From: Ischnura elegans
Lineage: Eukaryota > Arthropoda > Insecta > Odonata > Coenagrionidae
Reading direction: 5' to 3'
NCBI RefSeq assembly: GCF_921293095.1
Contig: NC_060254.1
Coordinates: 4,650,001 to 4,714,000, forward strand
DNA: 64,000 nucleotides
The position numbers and the translations under genes are program-made. Positions 45,689 to 57,840 of the stretch are shown piece after piece. A model generated the notes under the pieces. It saw only the letters and a list, made by a program, of their open reading frames with translations, was not told where the DNA came from and did no database searches. Every line of letters starts with the position of its first letter. Position 1 is the stretch's first letter.

Positions 45689-46385
45689 TACTTCTTCTAT
45701 AATATGAAACAAGCACTCTCCATAAGTCCATAAAGAAATATAATGACAAATGCTCACCACTGCATGGTAAACAGCGAGTGTAAAAATAGCAGGAGAGGAG
45801 GAGAGTGGATGATGGAGGAAACAGCTGTATGGAATGTTTTCTACATCTTCCTTCATCAAAAATGTATGGACACCTTACAGTCAAATACCTGATTGAAACT
45901 GATGGTGCAATAGCAGCTATACAAGACAGGCTTATCAGCGCAAAAAATCATAGAAAATTTATAATGAAGGATATAATCGCATAACAAAATGTGAAACAAA
46001 ATGTGAAACGCGTTATGCACACTGAAATTTTTTCAGGTACAAAAAGGTCACTCCTTCAAAATATTTTTCATTCTTTCCTACTCGTCAGCTTCATAATACG
46101 ATCCTCTGAACATATGAAACCTCCCAAGATATTGCCGATGTGATCATCTTTTTTGACAATGAGTCAGTCAGTGTTTGCAGTTTTTTATACATCGATATAC
46201 AAGGTGAGACTGAGCAATAGCCGTTTATCTGTAGATATTCCTTAAACTATCTTACTACTAATGCTAAAATTCAGGCAATTGGTGCATTTTTAATTGCTTA
46301 TAAAGGTACCAAACGAGCCATACTAGGAAGGAATCTGAGTGAGCCCAGATGAGAGGTTGAGCTAACATGGATTGCCACAGTTATA

Positions 46386-48119
46386 CCGTATAAGCGTGTG
46401 TAAGAGGCGCACCCCTATTTTGAGCATCAAAGCTATGAAGAAAAAAATTTTGCGGCATTTTTTTTATACTATCCCGCGGTGTTGCAGACGTATATTCGAT
46501 AACTGTCGAAATTCCAGTACAGTACACCTGGAATTTCGACAGTTATCGAATTTTCCTCTTTCAATATTAATTGAAAGACGAAATTTTGATAACTGAGGCG
46601 GTAATAGCGGCATAAGAGAGAGTAGAAAGAGTTCCGATCCTCTCTTCGCATACGCCGTTGCTCTACGATGCTTGTCCTATTCACGAACAATTTAGTTTAA
46701 ATGCTCTCGCAGGAGTACTGCAATAGAATTGCAGCCGTGAAAATTTTAAGGCAATACACGACAGGCACATAGCATGAACCTTCCCAAGAGCTTATACAAC
46801 AATCGGGGCAATCTCAGCGCCGTAGGATAATAACCACGTCGTAGATTTAGTGGAGTCACATTCGGCCCCCCATCAGCCAATGCCTCTGCCGTTTTTCTTC
46901 CTTTCCGAGACCCCACAGGAAAATAGGTAAACATCAAGTTACAGGGGAACAATGGAAACGTGTTTCATCCCTACCCCATCTCACTAACTGACCTTGATCA
47001 ATCTCCCAGTTTATGGAGGCCAAATGCTAGGTGAGTCATCTACTGAGCCCGAAGATATCTCGATAGCTTTCAATAATTGAATGACACTCACGAGGTTGAA
47101 AAAAAGAAAGAGATCTAACGCGATGCATATCTGACAGAATTTAAGTTTTTTAAGCTCTAATTGTTTGACACAAAGATTTATAGTTACAACAAGGCTACTA
47201 ATATTCAAAATAGTCCCAACAGGACAATTTCGGAAGAAACAAGCGTAGCATAAGCGCATTCAAACAAGACGAGATGGACTGGAAACTTAAGGCAACGCAA
47301 ACTGCGAATATCACATTGCTGCGCCTTCGCCCCTTTGCTTTGAATACAACGACGTCACATGCAAGATCGGACGTGTTCTTCCCGTGCTCCTTCGCTCATA
47401 GCCTCGTAGCTTGAAATACGGAGGGGAGGGAGCACGCGCGCTCCTTCCCCTCCGTATTTCGTTGCTTGCTTCGAAGACGGAGGGATCGCGCTCCTTCCCC
47501 TGGACCTCTCCTTCCGCGCTCCTCACTTATAAGCATTCCTGATTTCTTCCATCCACAATTTAGTCCAACAATGAACACACTCGTTTGAATTTTTTAAAGC
47601 GCAGGTTTTGATACCAATATAATTTTCAGTTGCAATAATCCTCATATTAGCGTCTGCAGATGATTTTTGAAAAATCATGTGCTCAGCGTAATGGTATGTC
47701 CTTCAACACTATGCATTTCTCTACGTTTGATAAGCGATTACTATGTGCAGTATAAATGCCGTGGGATGCCCACTCGTGGCAGTAAATTTTGCGAGCCCTC
47801 CGGAGCGAAAAACCCTGCGCGATCTTCCATGTTCACCTCTGGGGTACCGACGTGACGGCGCAATGCTTACAAGAAATTCAAACAGGAGCATTTTAAAAAT
47901 ACGTCACTAAGGGAGTAACTCCCCTGCCTGCCGCTTGTTTTTGACCTAGGGTTTCAGATGACCGACTCACACTGAAAACCAAGGCCACTCAGTTCCCCTT
48001 GGACTTGCGACCGGTGAAGGGGAGGGGGGGAAGATAAGAAGTTTGTGTAAGAGGCGCACCCTCATTTTCGGCTGCAATTTCTGGGAAAAAAGGTGCGCCT
48101 CTTACACGCACTTATACGG
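46386..48119. mobile_element. TA-flanked element with CCGTATAA ends, copy 1
   Basis: The ends CCGTATAAGCGTGTGTAAG and, inverted, CCGTATAAGTGCGTGTAAG are followed by AGGCGCACC and flanked by TA. It shares its interior, in inverse orientation, with 59144-61050 (for example GATCGGACGTGTTCTTCC and the TTGACCTAGGG region). It contains the 23-base-arm hairpin at 46495-46550 and a version of the shared module (46795-47035). No transposase recognised; TA targets and end sequence suggest the Tc1/mariner-pogo superfamily. Confidence 0.8.
46495..46550. repeat. Perfect 23-base-arm hairpin
   Basis: Arms 46495-46517 and 46528-46550 are exact reverse complements (the arm begins TTCGATAACTGTCGAAATTC) around a 10-base loop. 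Only one arm is present in the equivalent places of copies 2 and 3 (about 60901 and 51829), so the second arm arose in this copy. Confidence 0.85.
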
Positions 48120-48861
48120 TATTTCTTTTAATTTCACTGTACAGCAAAATATACTTCTAGTGCAACAATACACCCCCGCAATACGAAGTGGGGAATGGAA
48201 GTGAATAACCGTGAATAGCTATTGCACACAACTCAATCACACATACAGACATGATTTGGAGTGAAAGAATTAAAGAATGCCATTTCAAGCTCCCAAGTAT
48301 GTTTGCAAAGGCAATGCTTAATTTCAATGTTCCCCTACTCGGGTAGTCATCCCGCCACAGGGATAGAATACATTCTCCATTTATTTTTCATTTTTAGCAA
48401 GTGCCATAGCGAAGGAAACATTCATGAACAGGAAAGAGAGCATCATTACGTATGAGTAAAAAGAAAAGTCTAGCGAAGGGAGCACAGCACAATTCAGAGC
48501 CAAAGCATGGTCTACACTTGGGAAGGAGGAAAGGAAAAGACCTGAGGGATTTGGGTTCAGGGGGTAACTGAGACGATGATGCTGACGAAGATTGACCACA
48601 AAGTGCTGGACATGGGGGTGAGGAGAGAAAGCTTAAGATACGGAGGAGATGGAAGGGGTGGATGTAGGGAGTACTGAGTGGGGAGGGGATGTTGAAAACA
48701 GCGTTAGATTAGGGGAGAGTGTTAGACAAGCAAGAAAGGGGAAGAAAGAGATTAGGATTAATCGCTGGAATGAAATAAAGTAGGCCTCGTAGAGAAGCGG
48801 AGAGGGAAGTCGAACTTGGGATGGGACTTGCCACGCTATTCTCATATTGATCCATGTTGTA

Positions 48862-49871
48862 CAGTAGACTCTCGTTAATATGAACATCGTTATTACAAAG
48901 TTCTTGTTATTACGAAGCAAGTCGTTGGTCCCGACGAAAAGGCCTACCCAATCTAATGTAAAATAAAAATTAATAAGAAATCTTCATTATTTTGAAAATA
49001 CGAATCTGATCCGGTCCTGGCAATTACAAAATGAACTTTATTACGAAGTTCCACTAGTAGTAGGCAACGGCATTTAGGTGGAAATAGACTACGCTACTTT
49101 ATCATCATTGCACTCCATTTAAATTCTCCTTGTGCATTGTGCCCAAGAGCGTCAATTATGGTACTTCATTCAGTAGGGGATATGTACTTCAGTATGCACG
49201 CAACATCAGATACTAAGCTTCATTCCTGTGGAATTATGGTGACCCACTCATTAATGCTCGCAAATTGGACGTCCAGTTAGTCCTCTTCCTACGCACATTG
49301 GATTTACGAACTTTCAGAGATATGACGTTTAAAAAAATTCAAGAGTGCCCAAAATTTAAAATTTGGTGCCTATTGAGTTTGCCGATGCGACACGACATGA
49401 TGTACAGGAACTCGCACTTTGGGCTGCACAAAGTATCATTTAATCTGGTTTGAAGTCAGGAACTGTTCAGCGCTTCGCCCGTTCTTTCTTCCCGCACAAA
49501 GCGAATTTTTTCGGCACCGGCTACATTGCAAGCTAGATCAGTTAGTCACAATCGTGAGTTAACGCACGATTGTGATGCAGTGTTGCATTCTGCAAGATCT
49601 CTCGATGCCTTGTATAGGTTTATCAACTTAAAGAGCAAGGTCTCGGAACGCATCTTCTTCGTATATCGAGGACTTGTGCATAATTTAATCGCGTACATTA
49701 CACACTTGACTCTGAAGATTATAAGTTTAGGAGATTGAAGAGACAAGAAATTTTGACAAAGTATGTTTTTTTTTATTCGATGATTCCTAAAAGAAACATT
49801 CATACGAACTTCGTTATTACGAACCTCTGCTTTTTCAGTCCCGTGAATGTCGTAATAACGAGAGTCTTCTG
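48862..49871. mobile_element. Tigger-like MITE family 2, long copy (1010 bp)
   Basis: The ends are CAGTAGACTCTCGTTAATAT and, inverted, CAGAAGACTCTCGTTATTAC, flanked by TA (48860-48861 and 49872-49873). Subterminal GTTATTACGAAG motifs and CGGTCCC/GGGACC segments recur at both ends. It shares its right part with 50437-50943. No transposase. Confidence 0.8.
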
Positions 49872-50011
49872 TAGTCTACATAAAATGGAATAGCTAGAAT
49901 ACTTTACTAGATAACCGAGTATCAGATAAAAATTTAATAAATTTGAGTCATCTAAACTATTTAATTGAGTGGCACAATAGGTATGGAGACCAGTAAAAAG
50001 GATGCACTAAC

Positions 50012-50139
50012 CTTCTCAGCTTGCTTCACCGTTCTCGTCTCACTGATCAAAGGTGAGGCCATGGCCAGATGTTCCCTTATCTTGTCAATCATCAGCTTGG
50101 CAGAAATTTGTTTGGCTTGCTTTTTTGTGCGAGCCTTCC
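50012..50139 (-). CDS. dsRBD protein gene B, exon with second half of dsRBD2
   Basis: Starts after the acceptor TTTGCTTCCAG and ends AAG|GTTAGT. It reads GKARTKKQAKQISAKLMIDK, the KKxAK-bearing last helix of a dsRBD, then a linker to QAEK. The first two bases complete the glycine codon opened by the previous exon (G|GG), giving REQGKARTKKQAK across the join. The lysine pair is intact, so dsRBD2 should bind RNA. The exon ends at phase 0, fitting the linker exon. Confidence 0.9.
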
Positions 50140-50436
50140 CTGGAAGCAAAATCATAATTCCATGACTTTTACACTCAAACATCATCATCATAACAAACAT
50201 CCGTTCCACAAAACACCTCTGCACAGCAAATATACATCATGGCCCCAATCACCCTCTCATGAACCACACCTCTTCCCAAAAAGCATTTCTGTGCATAAAA
50301 ATTAATTGGTGGCACACACAAGATTTTTCACCTGTTTAGAACAAAATACATAGCAAGATTTGGTCACTGACATTCCCAATTATGCCATCACAGAGCACAA
50401 TGCCGAAGAGTAGCTAAAGAAATATGAAACGAACGA

Positions 50437-50943
50437 TATGATACATTAATGCGAACAACCTTATTACCAAGTTTTCATTATTAGTACAGTCTGAACAAAG
50501 TATCAATTAATCCATCATGAATTTAAGAACTGTTCAGCATTTCACCCATTTTTCCTTCCCCACTGATGGCAAATTTTTTTCGGCTCCAGCCACGTCGCAC
50601 GAGCAGCTAGATCAGTTTGTCACCATCATGAGTCTATGCAAAATTGTATTGCAGTGTTGCATTATGCAGGTTAACCAAACTTTTCAATGCCTTGCATAGG
50701 TTAATCCATTTATGAACAAGGTCTCGGAACAGACTTTGTGCGAAATTCAGTCGTCTAATTTTAAACACTTGGCTCTTAAGCTATTCCGCAGTGCAACTAT
50801 AAGTACGGGATATTAAAGAGACAAGGAATTTTGGCACAGTATGTTTCTTTGAGATGATTCCTGAAAGAATCATAATTACAAACTCCATTATTACGCACCT
50901 ATGGTTATCGGTCCCACGAACTTTGTAACAAAGAAAGTCTCCT
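50437..50943. mobile_element. Tigger-like MITE family 2, short copy
   Basis: A diverged and internally deleted relative of 48862-49871. Shared stretches are AACTGTTCAGC, CGGCTCCAGCCACGTCGCA versus CGGCACCGGCTACATTGCA, AGCTAGATCAGT, AAGGTCTCGGAAC and the right end AAAGAAAGTCTCCTA. The left end is approximate. Confidence 0.65.
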
Positions 50944-51250
50944 ATAATTCCTTTTTCATTCCTGTGATTTGAATGGTGTTGAAGGCCATTAAAAATGCAC
51001 ATATCCAGGAAAAAACATTTGAATTTTTTTCATGGGAATTTTGGAAAAATTCCTCACTTTAGCTGCTGCTTGTTGCAATGTAGCTTGATTTAACTCACTC
51101 CCAATAATTGGCCAGGACATATGAGCCAAAATATTTTCTGTACAGCAAACAATGAGTTTTTATTGCCTTAGAATTAGTAAGCTATACAGCAAACACTTCC
51201 ATGCAAAAAGAAATTTTTAGTCCCGAAAAGTCTGTTTTAAAGATATACTA

Positions 51251-51977
51251 CTGTATAAGCCCGTGTAAGAGGCACACCTTTGAGGCAAGTGATTTATGGT
51301 CTGTGGCATCTCGGAAAGGAAAAAAAATCAGAGGCATTGGCTGATGGAGGGCCGAGTGTGGTTCCATGAAATACGGCACTGAGATTCCCCCAATTGTCGC
51401 TCAATCTCTTGGGAAGATTCAAGCTATGTGCCTGCCGTGTTTTGCCTTAAAAATTTCCACCGCTGCAATACTCCTAAGAAGGTGTTTAAACAAAATTGTT
51501 CGTGAGTAGGACAAGCATCGTAGAGCAACGATGTATGCAAAGAGAAGATAGGAACTCTTTCTAATCCCTCTAATGGGACATTGCATTCATGAAAGCAATG
51601 ATTTAAAATTTCGGATTCATATTGAATTTCCTCAACAAATTTGGATCCTAAGTATAAGGTGAAGGGCATTATTCGTGGAAATTTGGATCCGAGGTATCCG
51701 ATCCGACCATACCTAGTAAGCATCATAAGGTTAAGACTATAAGTGAATACCTACATATCACCGAGAGCCATACGTATCATGAAAATTAGGCTGAAAAAAT
51801 GCCGCGTAAATTTTTAGTACTGAAAGAGGAAATTTTGATAACTGTCGAAAGTCCAGGCATACGTCTGCAACACAAACGATAACACAACAACGATAGGATA
51901 AAAAAATGCCGCAAATTTTTTTTTCTTCAGCTCCGACGCTCAAAATATGGGTGCGTCTCTTACATGCACTTATACAG
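51251..51977. mobile_element. TA-flanked CCGTATAA-type element, copy 3 (727 bp)
   Basis: The ends CTGTATAAGCCCGTGTAAGA and, inverted, CTGTATAAGTGCATGTAAGA are followed by GGCACACC or GACGCACC and flanked by TA. It shares with copies 1 and 2 the AAAGAGGAAATTTTGATAAC, ACGTCTGCAACAC and TTTGCCTTAAAAATTTCCAC segments. A short, diverged deletion derivative. Confidence 0.75.
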
Positions 51978-52702
51978 TAACAGAATCATACTGAATAACT
52001 CAACACACTGCTGCATTTTAAGCATGCTGGAGAGCTATCAGATGTGCAAAAAATACACCTGCAGACTGCAGTTGATGACTTGACAGCTTGTCATGGCATT
52101 TTGTGCATTTGATCACAATTTTTCATTGTTTCTTGTACTCTAGGGATGCGTTCCAAATCACACATCACGTGCATCGATGTGGGCATGCATAGAGCATATT
52201 TTGAGGTTCCGGAAGCATCAACTCACATTGGCTAGCATCAGAAATTCTTGATGCAGTTGATGCAAAGGCAAGAACGGGCACTGCCCCTAAAATTGTGATG
52301 GTGTCTTTGGAGTTAGCATAGGATGTTTATATTGTGCTCCTAAAGTTATAGGAAAGAGTTATAGTTATTAGTTTTTGATATAATTAGTCCATCTATAATT
52401 GAAAATTTGGAATTCTATACCTATGCGTTGAAGTGAGCATGTAAGTAACTTGTTTACGCCCATTCTTAATTTCACAGGTAGCAAAGAATGCAATATACAA
52501 TCTATAATTTGACTCATTGAGATGCAAGCGTGGTAGTTTTAACCAAAATTTTGCTTATATACACTAAATTGTGGAAATTTCCAACACTTAAATGTTGTAT
52601 TGCAAAAATATTAGTTTACTAGGGAATGTTTAGAGGTGTGGTCAGAATTATAAATTGGCTCCAAGTTGTACGTATTAGGGAGTGGTTATAACATAATACA
52701 TA

Positions 52703-52870
52703 CAGTAAACTCTCGATTATACGAAGCAGGATTTTACGAAGTTTTCGATTATACGAAGTGATATTGCGGTCCCGGCGAAAAGCCTATGCTAAATACACGG
52801 TGCTATTCGATTATACGAAGTTTCGATTATACAAAATGTTTTGAATTTACGAACCCCGGATTGGTCCCCA
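52703..52870 (+). repeat. Left end of another Tigger-like element
   Basis: Starts CAGTAAACTCTCGATTATAC after TA and repeats CGATTATACGAAG, with a CGGTCCCGGCGAAAAG segment. The right end was not found. A frame at 53755-53960 (EDAADKIAEEIRGLKDDFEK) could be a transposase remnant of the same element, but I cannot confirm it. Confidence 0.5.
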
Positions 52871-53468
52871 GGAGCGAAAGGCATTCATTTATACGAGCTA
52901 TGGCAAAATATTTGTCAACAAAACTAGTTACGCCGGCGTATGAAGCTAAAAAAATCAGTGCTTCCAACTGTGGTTCATCAAAAGTGTGAAATCGTAAATG
53001 ATAGTGCAACTTAGGAGAGAAAGGGTTCGCCTAAAACCTCATGGTGGAAATTTAGGGGAAGTAGGAGTTAAGTAAAATATCGCGACTGACATAATGCCCC
53101 TATTGACGTGCCTATTCGTAAACATCGCATCGACAATACTTCATAGTTTAACATGTCAGGAAGGTCGCACGGGGTATTTCGTACACTCCTAATTAACCCT
53201 TTGCACTGCTGTGAACATATCTGGTACGTTGCTACTGTTAAAGTACTTCGAAGACTACTTGACTACCAACTTTTCGCCGAAGCACTTCGAAGGGTCCCTA
53301 ATCCGGGACCCTTTCCTCGACGAGCTCACCCTCGCTGGCCCCTCTCTTCTACCCTCCGAGCCTTTCTCCCCAAAAGTGACCGCTCTGACTACATTTTGAA
53401 AATCTATCAATCAATGCCATCATCAAAAAATAATTGTTTGCATCGCACTCCTGCCAATCAGGCATTCA

Positions 53469-53587
53469 AGTACGTCTCTGAACCGTGTTTCTGCGATGAG
53501 AAATAACGATTTTGTTAACTTTGCTAAAATGGCCAAGTTAATAAAACTGTCATTTTTCATCACAGAAACATGGTTCAAAGTCGTACT
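53469..53587. repeat. Large imperfect inverted repeat
   Basis: The arms of about 53 bases pair with few mismatches (AGTACGTCTCTGAACCGTG against CATGGTTCAAAGTCGTACT) around a short TGCTAAAATGGCC loop. It could be a tiny foldback element. Confidence 0.75.
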
Positions 53588-55414
53588 TTATTCCCTCCAC
53601 TACAATCGCAAATTGCTGGAAATCGGCCAGATTCTCTTTGATAGCGCATCATGAGGATGTTCTCGAGGTTGGTAATTGATATAACTAGCCTACTAGTAAT
53701 TCTACCGCTATAATATCACGGCTATGGTTGATTCGTTACGTTATACCTTCAGGAAGATGCAGCGGATAAAATTGCGGAGGAGATCAGAGGCTTAAAAGAT
53801 GATTTTGAAAAATTCTTGGAAAAAGCAGGAAGAGCACAGCGCGCAACATCAAACGATTATATTTACAGCATCAAGTTATTTATAAATGTATGCATTTTAC
53901 ACAGTGATCATGGATGTGAGCTTGATTTACAGAGATATGTGCTTAAAGAATCCCATTGAGGTGATTGAGTATTAAGTGCAATTATTTTTTTTTCAAAGCA
54001 CGTGATTTGGTAAGCCTTGATAAAAACTTGCGGTCAGAATTATAAATTGGCTCCAAATACTATTTGATACTATAAATACTGCATTGATGACACGGCAAAC
54101 TCATTTTCAGTATCCTCCCAAATGCTATCTAACTATAGGCACACTCCTATCAATGGTATCAAAATTAATGGGTTTCTAAAATGGTTCTCAGCTGCACTCG
54201 GGTATTTAATTTGTTTTAAGAAGCTGCATCATCAAACATTGAAGAGTACCGGTGATCACTATCTTAGTAGTGATTACTGATTTTCAATGTTTATATTGAA
54301 TTTTCAAATATAATTGCTCCATGTAAAACTTTCTGATATCAGAAGGAAGTGCAAAATTCTGTCTCAAGACAGCCACTCTAAGTGTATGAACAATCTCCAA
54401 TGATGCATTTCACAAAATGCTCAGTTTTGTTGTGATTTAGGTTTTCTATGGACTCGAAACAGTTCAACACGTACCTCTTTTTAAAAATGAGACTCAAAAC
54501 ATCCTTTTCATCTGAGAACAACAGTACATTAGCGGTTGCCACAAAACATGTTGTTGCTATTTATTTCTTAACTTAGCAACTAGGTTAAAAGTACAACACC
54601 CTCCCTCCAACTACAGTAAAACTCCGTATTTGCGTTATCGGAATTTACGTTTTCCCGCAAATTGCAAGTTTTTTTCTGGGTCCCGTCATATTTCCTATCT
54701 CTCCAATGTAAATAGAACCCTGTATTTACGCCGTGTTTTTTTCGTTTTCCCGCCATGTGCATCACGACGTGCCGACTAAAAAAAAATTTTTTGCGCACTT
54801 AAACAATTAATCGCGCATATCAGCCCTTAAAAACTGTCTTTTGGCTTCCTTTCGCGCATTTTTATTTAGAAATCCAAGAGAGAGAGACGTAATGAGAACT
54901 ATTTTCGGGAAGAATTTGAATGTGGCGGGACAGAACGCCACCAACGTCGGAAAGTTGAACTACGTCATCTCGTTTTCTGTCAGCGGCGAAAAGATTCACG
55001 ATATGAAAGTAGGTGTTTTGAGCAATCAAGCTATGTATTAATTATAATGCAAGAACTCCTGAAGGAATGTTGACAATAATCATGTAGTCGATAATATGAT
55101 ACGAGAGTTTGAAAGGAAACCAGACGTGATAAACTATAAAACTTGGCCGACAACTGGGATCATTTGCGCTGACTTCATTCAACAGTTGCGTAGCAATTAT
55201 AGGTTAATTAAATACTTAAAAAAAAACTTATTTAAACTTGAATTATCCCATTCAAATAGCAGTGTATCGCAAACTATTGTAACTTTCAAAAATTATGAAG
55301 TCCCATGACTGTTTGTACTATACGCATTTGATCGCCGAGGGGTAGTTCAGATACTCGTGTGTTGCCGAGTTACCCTCAATTCGAATGGGAAATAGAATTG
55401 ATCCGGCTTGAAAA

Positions 55415-55700
55415 TGGAAATTCGAGGTGAAAAACGGACATTTTTAATTGACGAGAAAATGAAAATTTTAGAGATAGTTGATTCCCACACCGGAACCCGC
55501 ATCGATTCAAACGCTGGCGAAGCAACTCGAATGTTGAGACTGGCAATCCGATCGGATTTCCAGTCTCAACATTCAATACCGTGGTGAAAAATCGTGATGC
55601 CATTGTAAAATATGCAAACCAGTGCGGACATTTATCAAAAAAGAGAATATATGTGAAGAATTCCAGGTAAGAATAAATGGAACGAATTCTAAAAGAGTAG
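55415..55700 (+). pseudogene. Tigger transposase N-terminal remnant with fold-back
   Basis: The translation KMEIRGEKRTFLIDEKMKIL parallels the N-terminus of the intact transposase at 40903. Near the recognition helix a 15-base segment (55529-55543) is the exact inverse of 55560-55574, so part of the frame has been replaced by an inverted copy of itself. The remnant is broken by frameshifts. Confidence 0.6.
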
Positions 55701-55749
55701 TTTTTAGGTGCAAGATCATCAAATGTCCCTGCAAATGGTGTCATCTAAA

Positions 55750-56439
55750 GGCCTGTTTACATAGTACATTAACCCGTACAAGTTAATGTCTAAATTATGA
55801 ACACGAAAATGCACCGTGCATTCACCCAACTTGTGCGTATGCATGAACAGAAAATAGAACCTGTTCAAATTTGGTTCATGCATTCATAGTCGGATTTAGG
55901 GGCAGGGGACGTGCCCCCCCAGATGCTTAAAAAAATAGACAAAATTTGAATACGGTTATCATAGGAGGATCTATGGGAGGGGGGGCACGTGCCCCCCCAG
56001 ACACTTAAAAAATATGCAAGATTTTTAATACGGTCCGGTTATCATTGCGTTCGTTTTGTATAACGTGGTATCATTGCGCCTCCAGAACAAAATCACGGCA
56101 TTGCTTGTGCCCCCCAGAAAGAAATCTTGGATCCGCCCCTGATGGTCATCATTACGTTCGCTTTGTTTTGTATATTACTCAAGGAGGCTCGATCATTTAA
56201 TTCAATAAGAATAACTTTGATATAAAAATAAAGAGAATTTTGTAAAGTCATTGTTATATCTTGTTTTTAATCTCAATTAAGACAAGATCTTTTGCCTGTC
56301 AGGCCCTCTGTGCCCCTCCCAGAAAAAAATCCTGCATCTGCCCCTGCCTACATTCGTACATGTCCCGTTCCGGTCCACAAAAATCATTCATGCAAGCAGA
56401 AATTAACACGTACGTGCTAATGTATTGTGTAAACAGGCC
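55750..56439. mobile_element. 690-bp MITE nested in the decayed Tigger
   Basis: The inverted ends GGCCTGTTTACATAGTACAT and GGCCTGTTTACACAATACAT enclose repeats of a GTGCCCCCCCAGA motif and two related ATCCGCCCCTG/ATCTGCCCCTG segments. No unambiguous target duplication was found. The end sequence resembles Harbinger-type elements, a tentative assignment. Confidence 0.55.
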
Positions 56440-56499
56440 CAAAGGCCCTTGAGAAAAGGTATTTCCCAACAAGATTGGGAATCGAAGATTCCACGGCAT

Positions 56500-56740
56500 C
56501 TATAATGGTTGGTTGGATAGATTCAAAAATAGGTACAGTCTTGTATATAAGATGGTGAGTGGTGAAAGAAAGGATGTTAACATAGAGACAGCAACTCAGT
56601 GGAAAGAATCTGAATATATTAGAGTTCTGAAAGGTTACAGCCCAAAAGATGTTTTCAGTGCAGACAAAACAGGATTATTTTTTAATTTTTGCTGCCAGCA
56701 AAAACACTGTGCTTCAGAGGGAAACAATGTTATGGCATAA
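56500..56740 (+). pseudogene. Tigger transposase, middle fragment
   Basis: Reads GWLDRFKNRYSLVYKMVSGE, then VNIETATQWKE and YSPKDVFSADKTGLFFNF, aligning with residues 122-181 of the intact transposase (NGWLSRFKTRHNVVYK...FNLDETGLFF). The DET motif has become DKT, and the rest of the catalytic domain is missing. Confidence 0.85.
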
Positions 56741-57654
56741 TGCCTAGTGAACAATTAAAAAATTAACATTTCCAAAGCCAACATATGAATAAAAGTGAAA
56801 ATTCTCTATTTCCCACTATTTGCATTTTCCCGCAATTTACACTTTTTTTCTTGGGTCCCTAGAAAAGTGTAAATAAGGGGTTTTACTGTAGTTGCTTCCA
56901 TCAGCTACAAGATTCTGTTGATTAATGCAGTTCCCACGCTTGAAATTGTAAAGCCCCTTTGGTAAAACATATGCTACCATATATATTATGTTGACTTGTA
57001 TTCAGCAATTATTTTTCCTACGGCAACAGTGCTTCTAACAAAATCGTGTCTAACCTCTGTGCTTTGACCTTTCCTTGATGTATCCAAAATTTGCATTTTT
57101 TACTCCAGACTTGTCATAATTTCATTAATGCACCACATCACTACCAAGTATTTTAATGCAGTTCTTTCCAACGATTCCTTGTATAACTCTGGAGACTGTA
57201 ACACTATTTTTTGCTCCAGCTGCCAAACTTACATACCTACTCGCCTTCTATTGCATACATGGCTACACATCACTGCTCTTTGTTTTCCCAGGCTACTGCT
57301 CCATTAGCTAACTTAAGTTTATCCAGTGCAGGATACTCCATTCATAGTATGGCATTCCGTTAATAGTATGGCATTTTGCAATGTGGTAGGTTGCCATGAT
57401 ATTTTTTATTTATGTTTTTTCAAACAGTTTGTTTTGCTAATTTTTGTTGGAATTTGATATAAAGTGTATGGTGTGTTGTGTGTTTCTCCTAATTAAAACT
57501 GTTCACAATTTGGACTAAAGGACTGTAATAATACATATTTATCAGGTTATGGAAGCCCAGGAACCCTTTGGTCAACATTGGAAATTCTGAATTGGAAATT
57601 GTATCAGAAATTGAAGGCTGATGATGAATCATGACTACTCATATAGAAACTAGG

Positions 57655-57840
57655 TCCCTGTGACGTCACGTGGAGTGGCATCATATGGGCGCCAATCTGG
57701 CCTTTTTCAAATGAGGTTAAAATTGACAATTGCCATTCGTCAAAACTGGGATTTCTAAAACCAAATACTTTGTATATTACGAATACACTAATGGTGGGTA
57801 ACGAATCGCAATCAATGCCTTTTGTTTTCTTTGACAAAGG
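57655..57840 (+). repeat. Interspersed repeat, copy 3 (truncated)
   Basis: Shares GTGACGTCACGTGGAGTGGC, GGCGCCAATCTGGCC and CTAAAACCAAATACTTTGTA with copy 1. It begins far inside the repeat, consistent with 5' truncation. Confidence 0.7.

Larger units (their letters stand above)
54614..56888 (+). mobile_element. Decayed Tigger/pogo element
   Basis: The ends are CAGTAAAACTCCGTATTTGC and, inverted, CAGTAAAACCCCTTATTTAC, with TA on both sides. Inside are subterminal CCCGCAA(A/T)TT motifs as in the intact Tigger at 40180, a broken transposase start (about 55415-55700) and a later piece (56500-56740). A second element (55750-56439) splits the transposase. Confidence 0.85.

Noticed and set aside
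45444..45884. 146-codon minus-strand open frame
   Set aside because: It crosses the right boundary of the MITE at 44980-45688, so it cannot be one old coding unit; composition is not protein-like.
53153..53506. 117-codon plus-strand open frame
   Set aside because: No domain, and its end overlaps a large inverted repeat; no splice or element context supports it.
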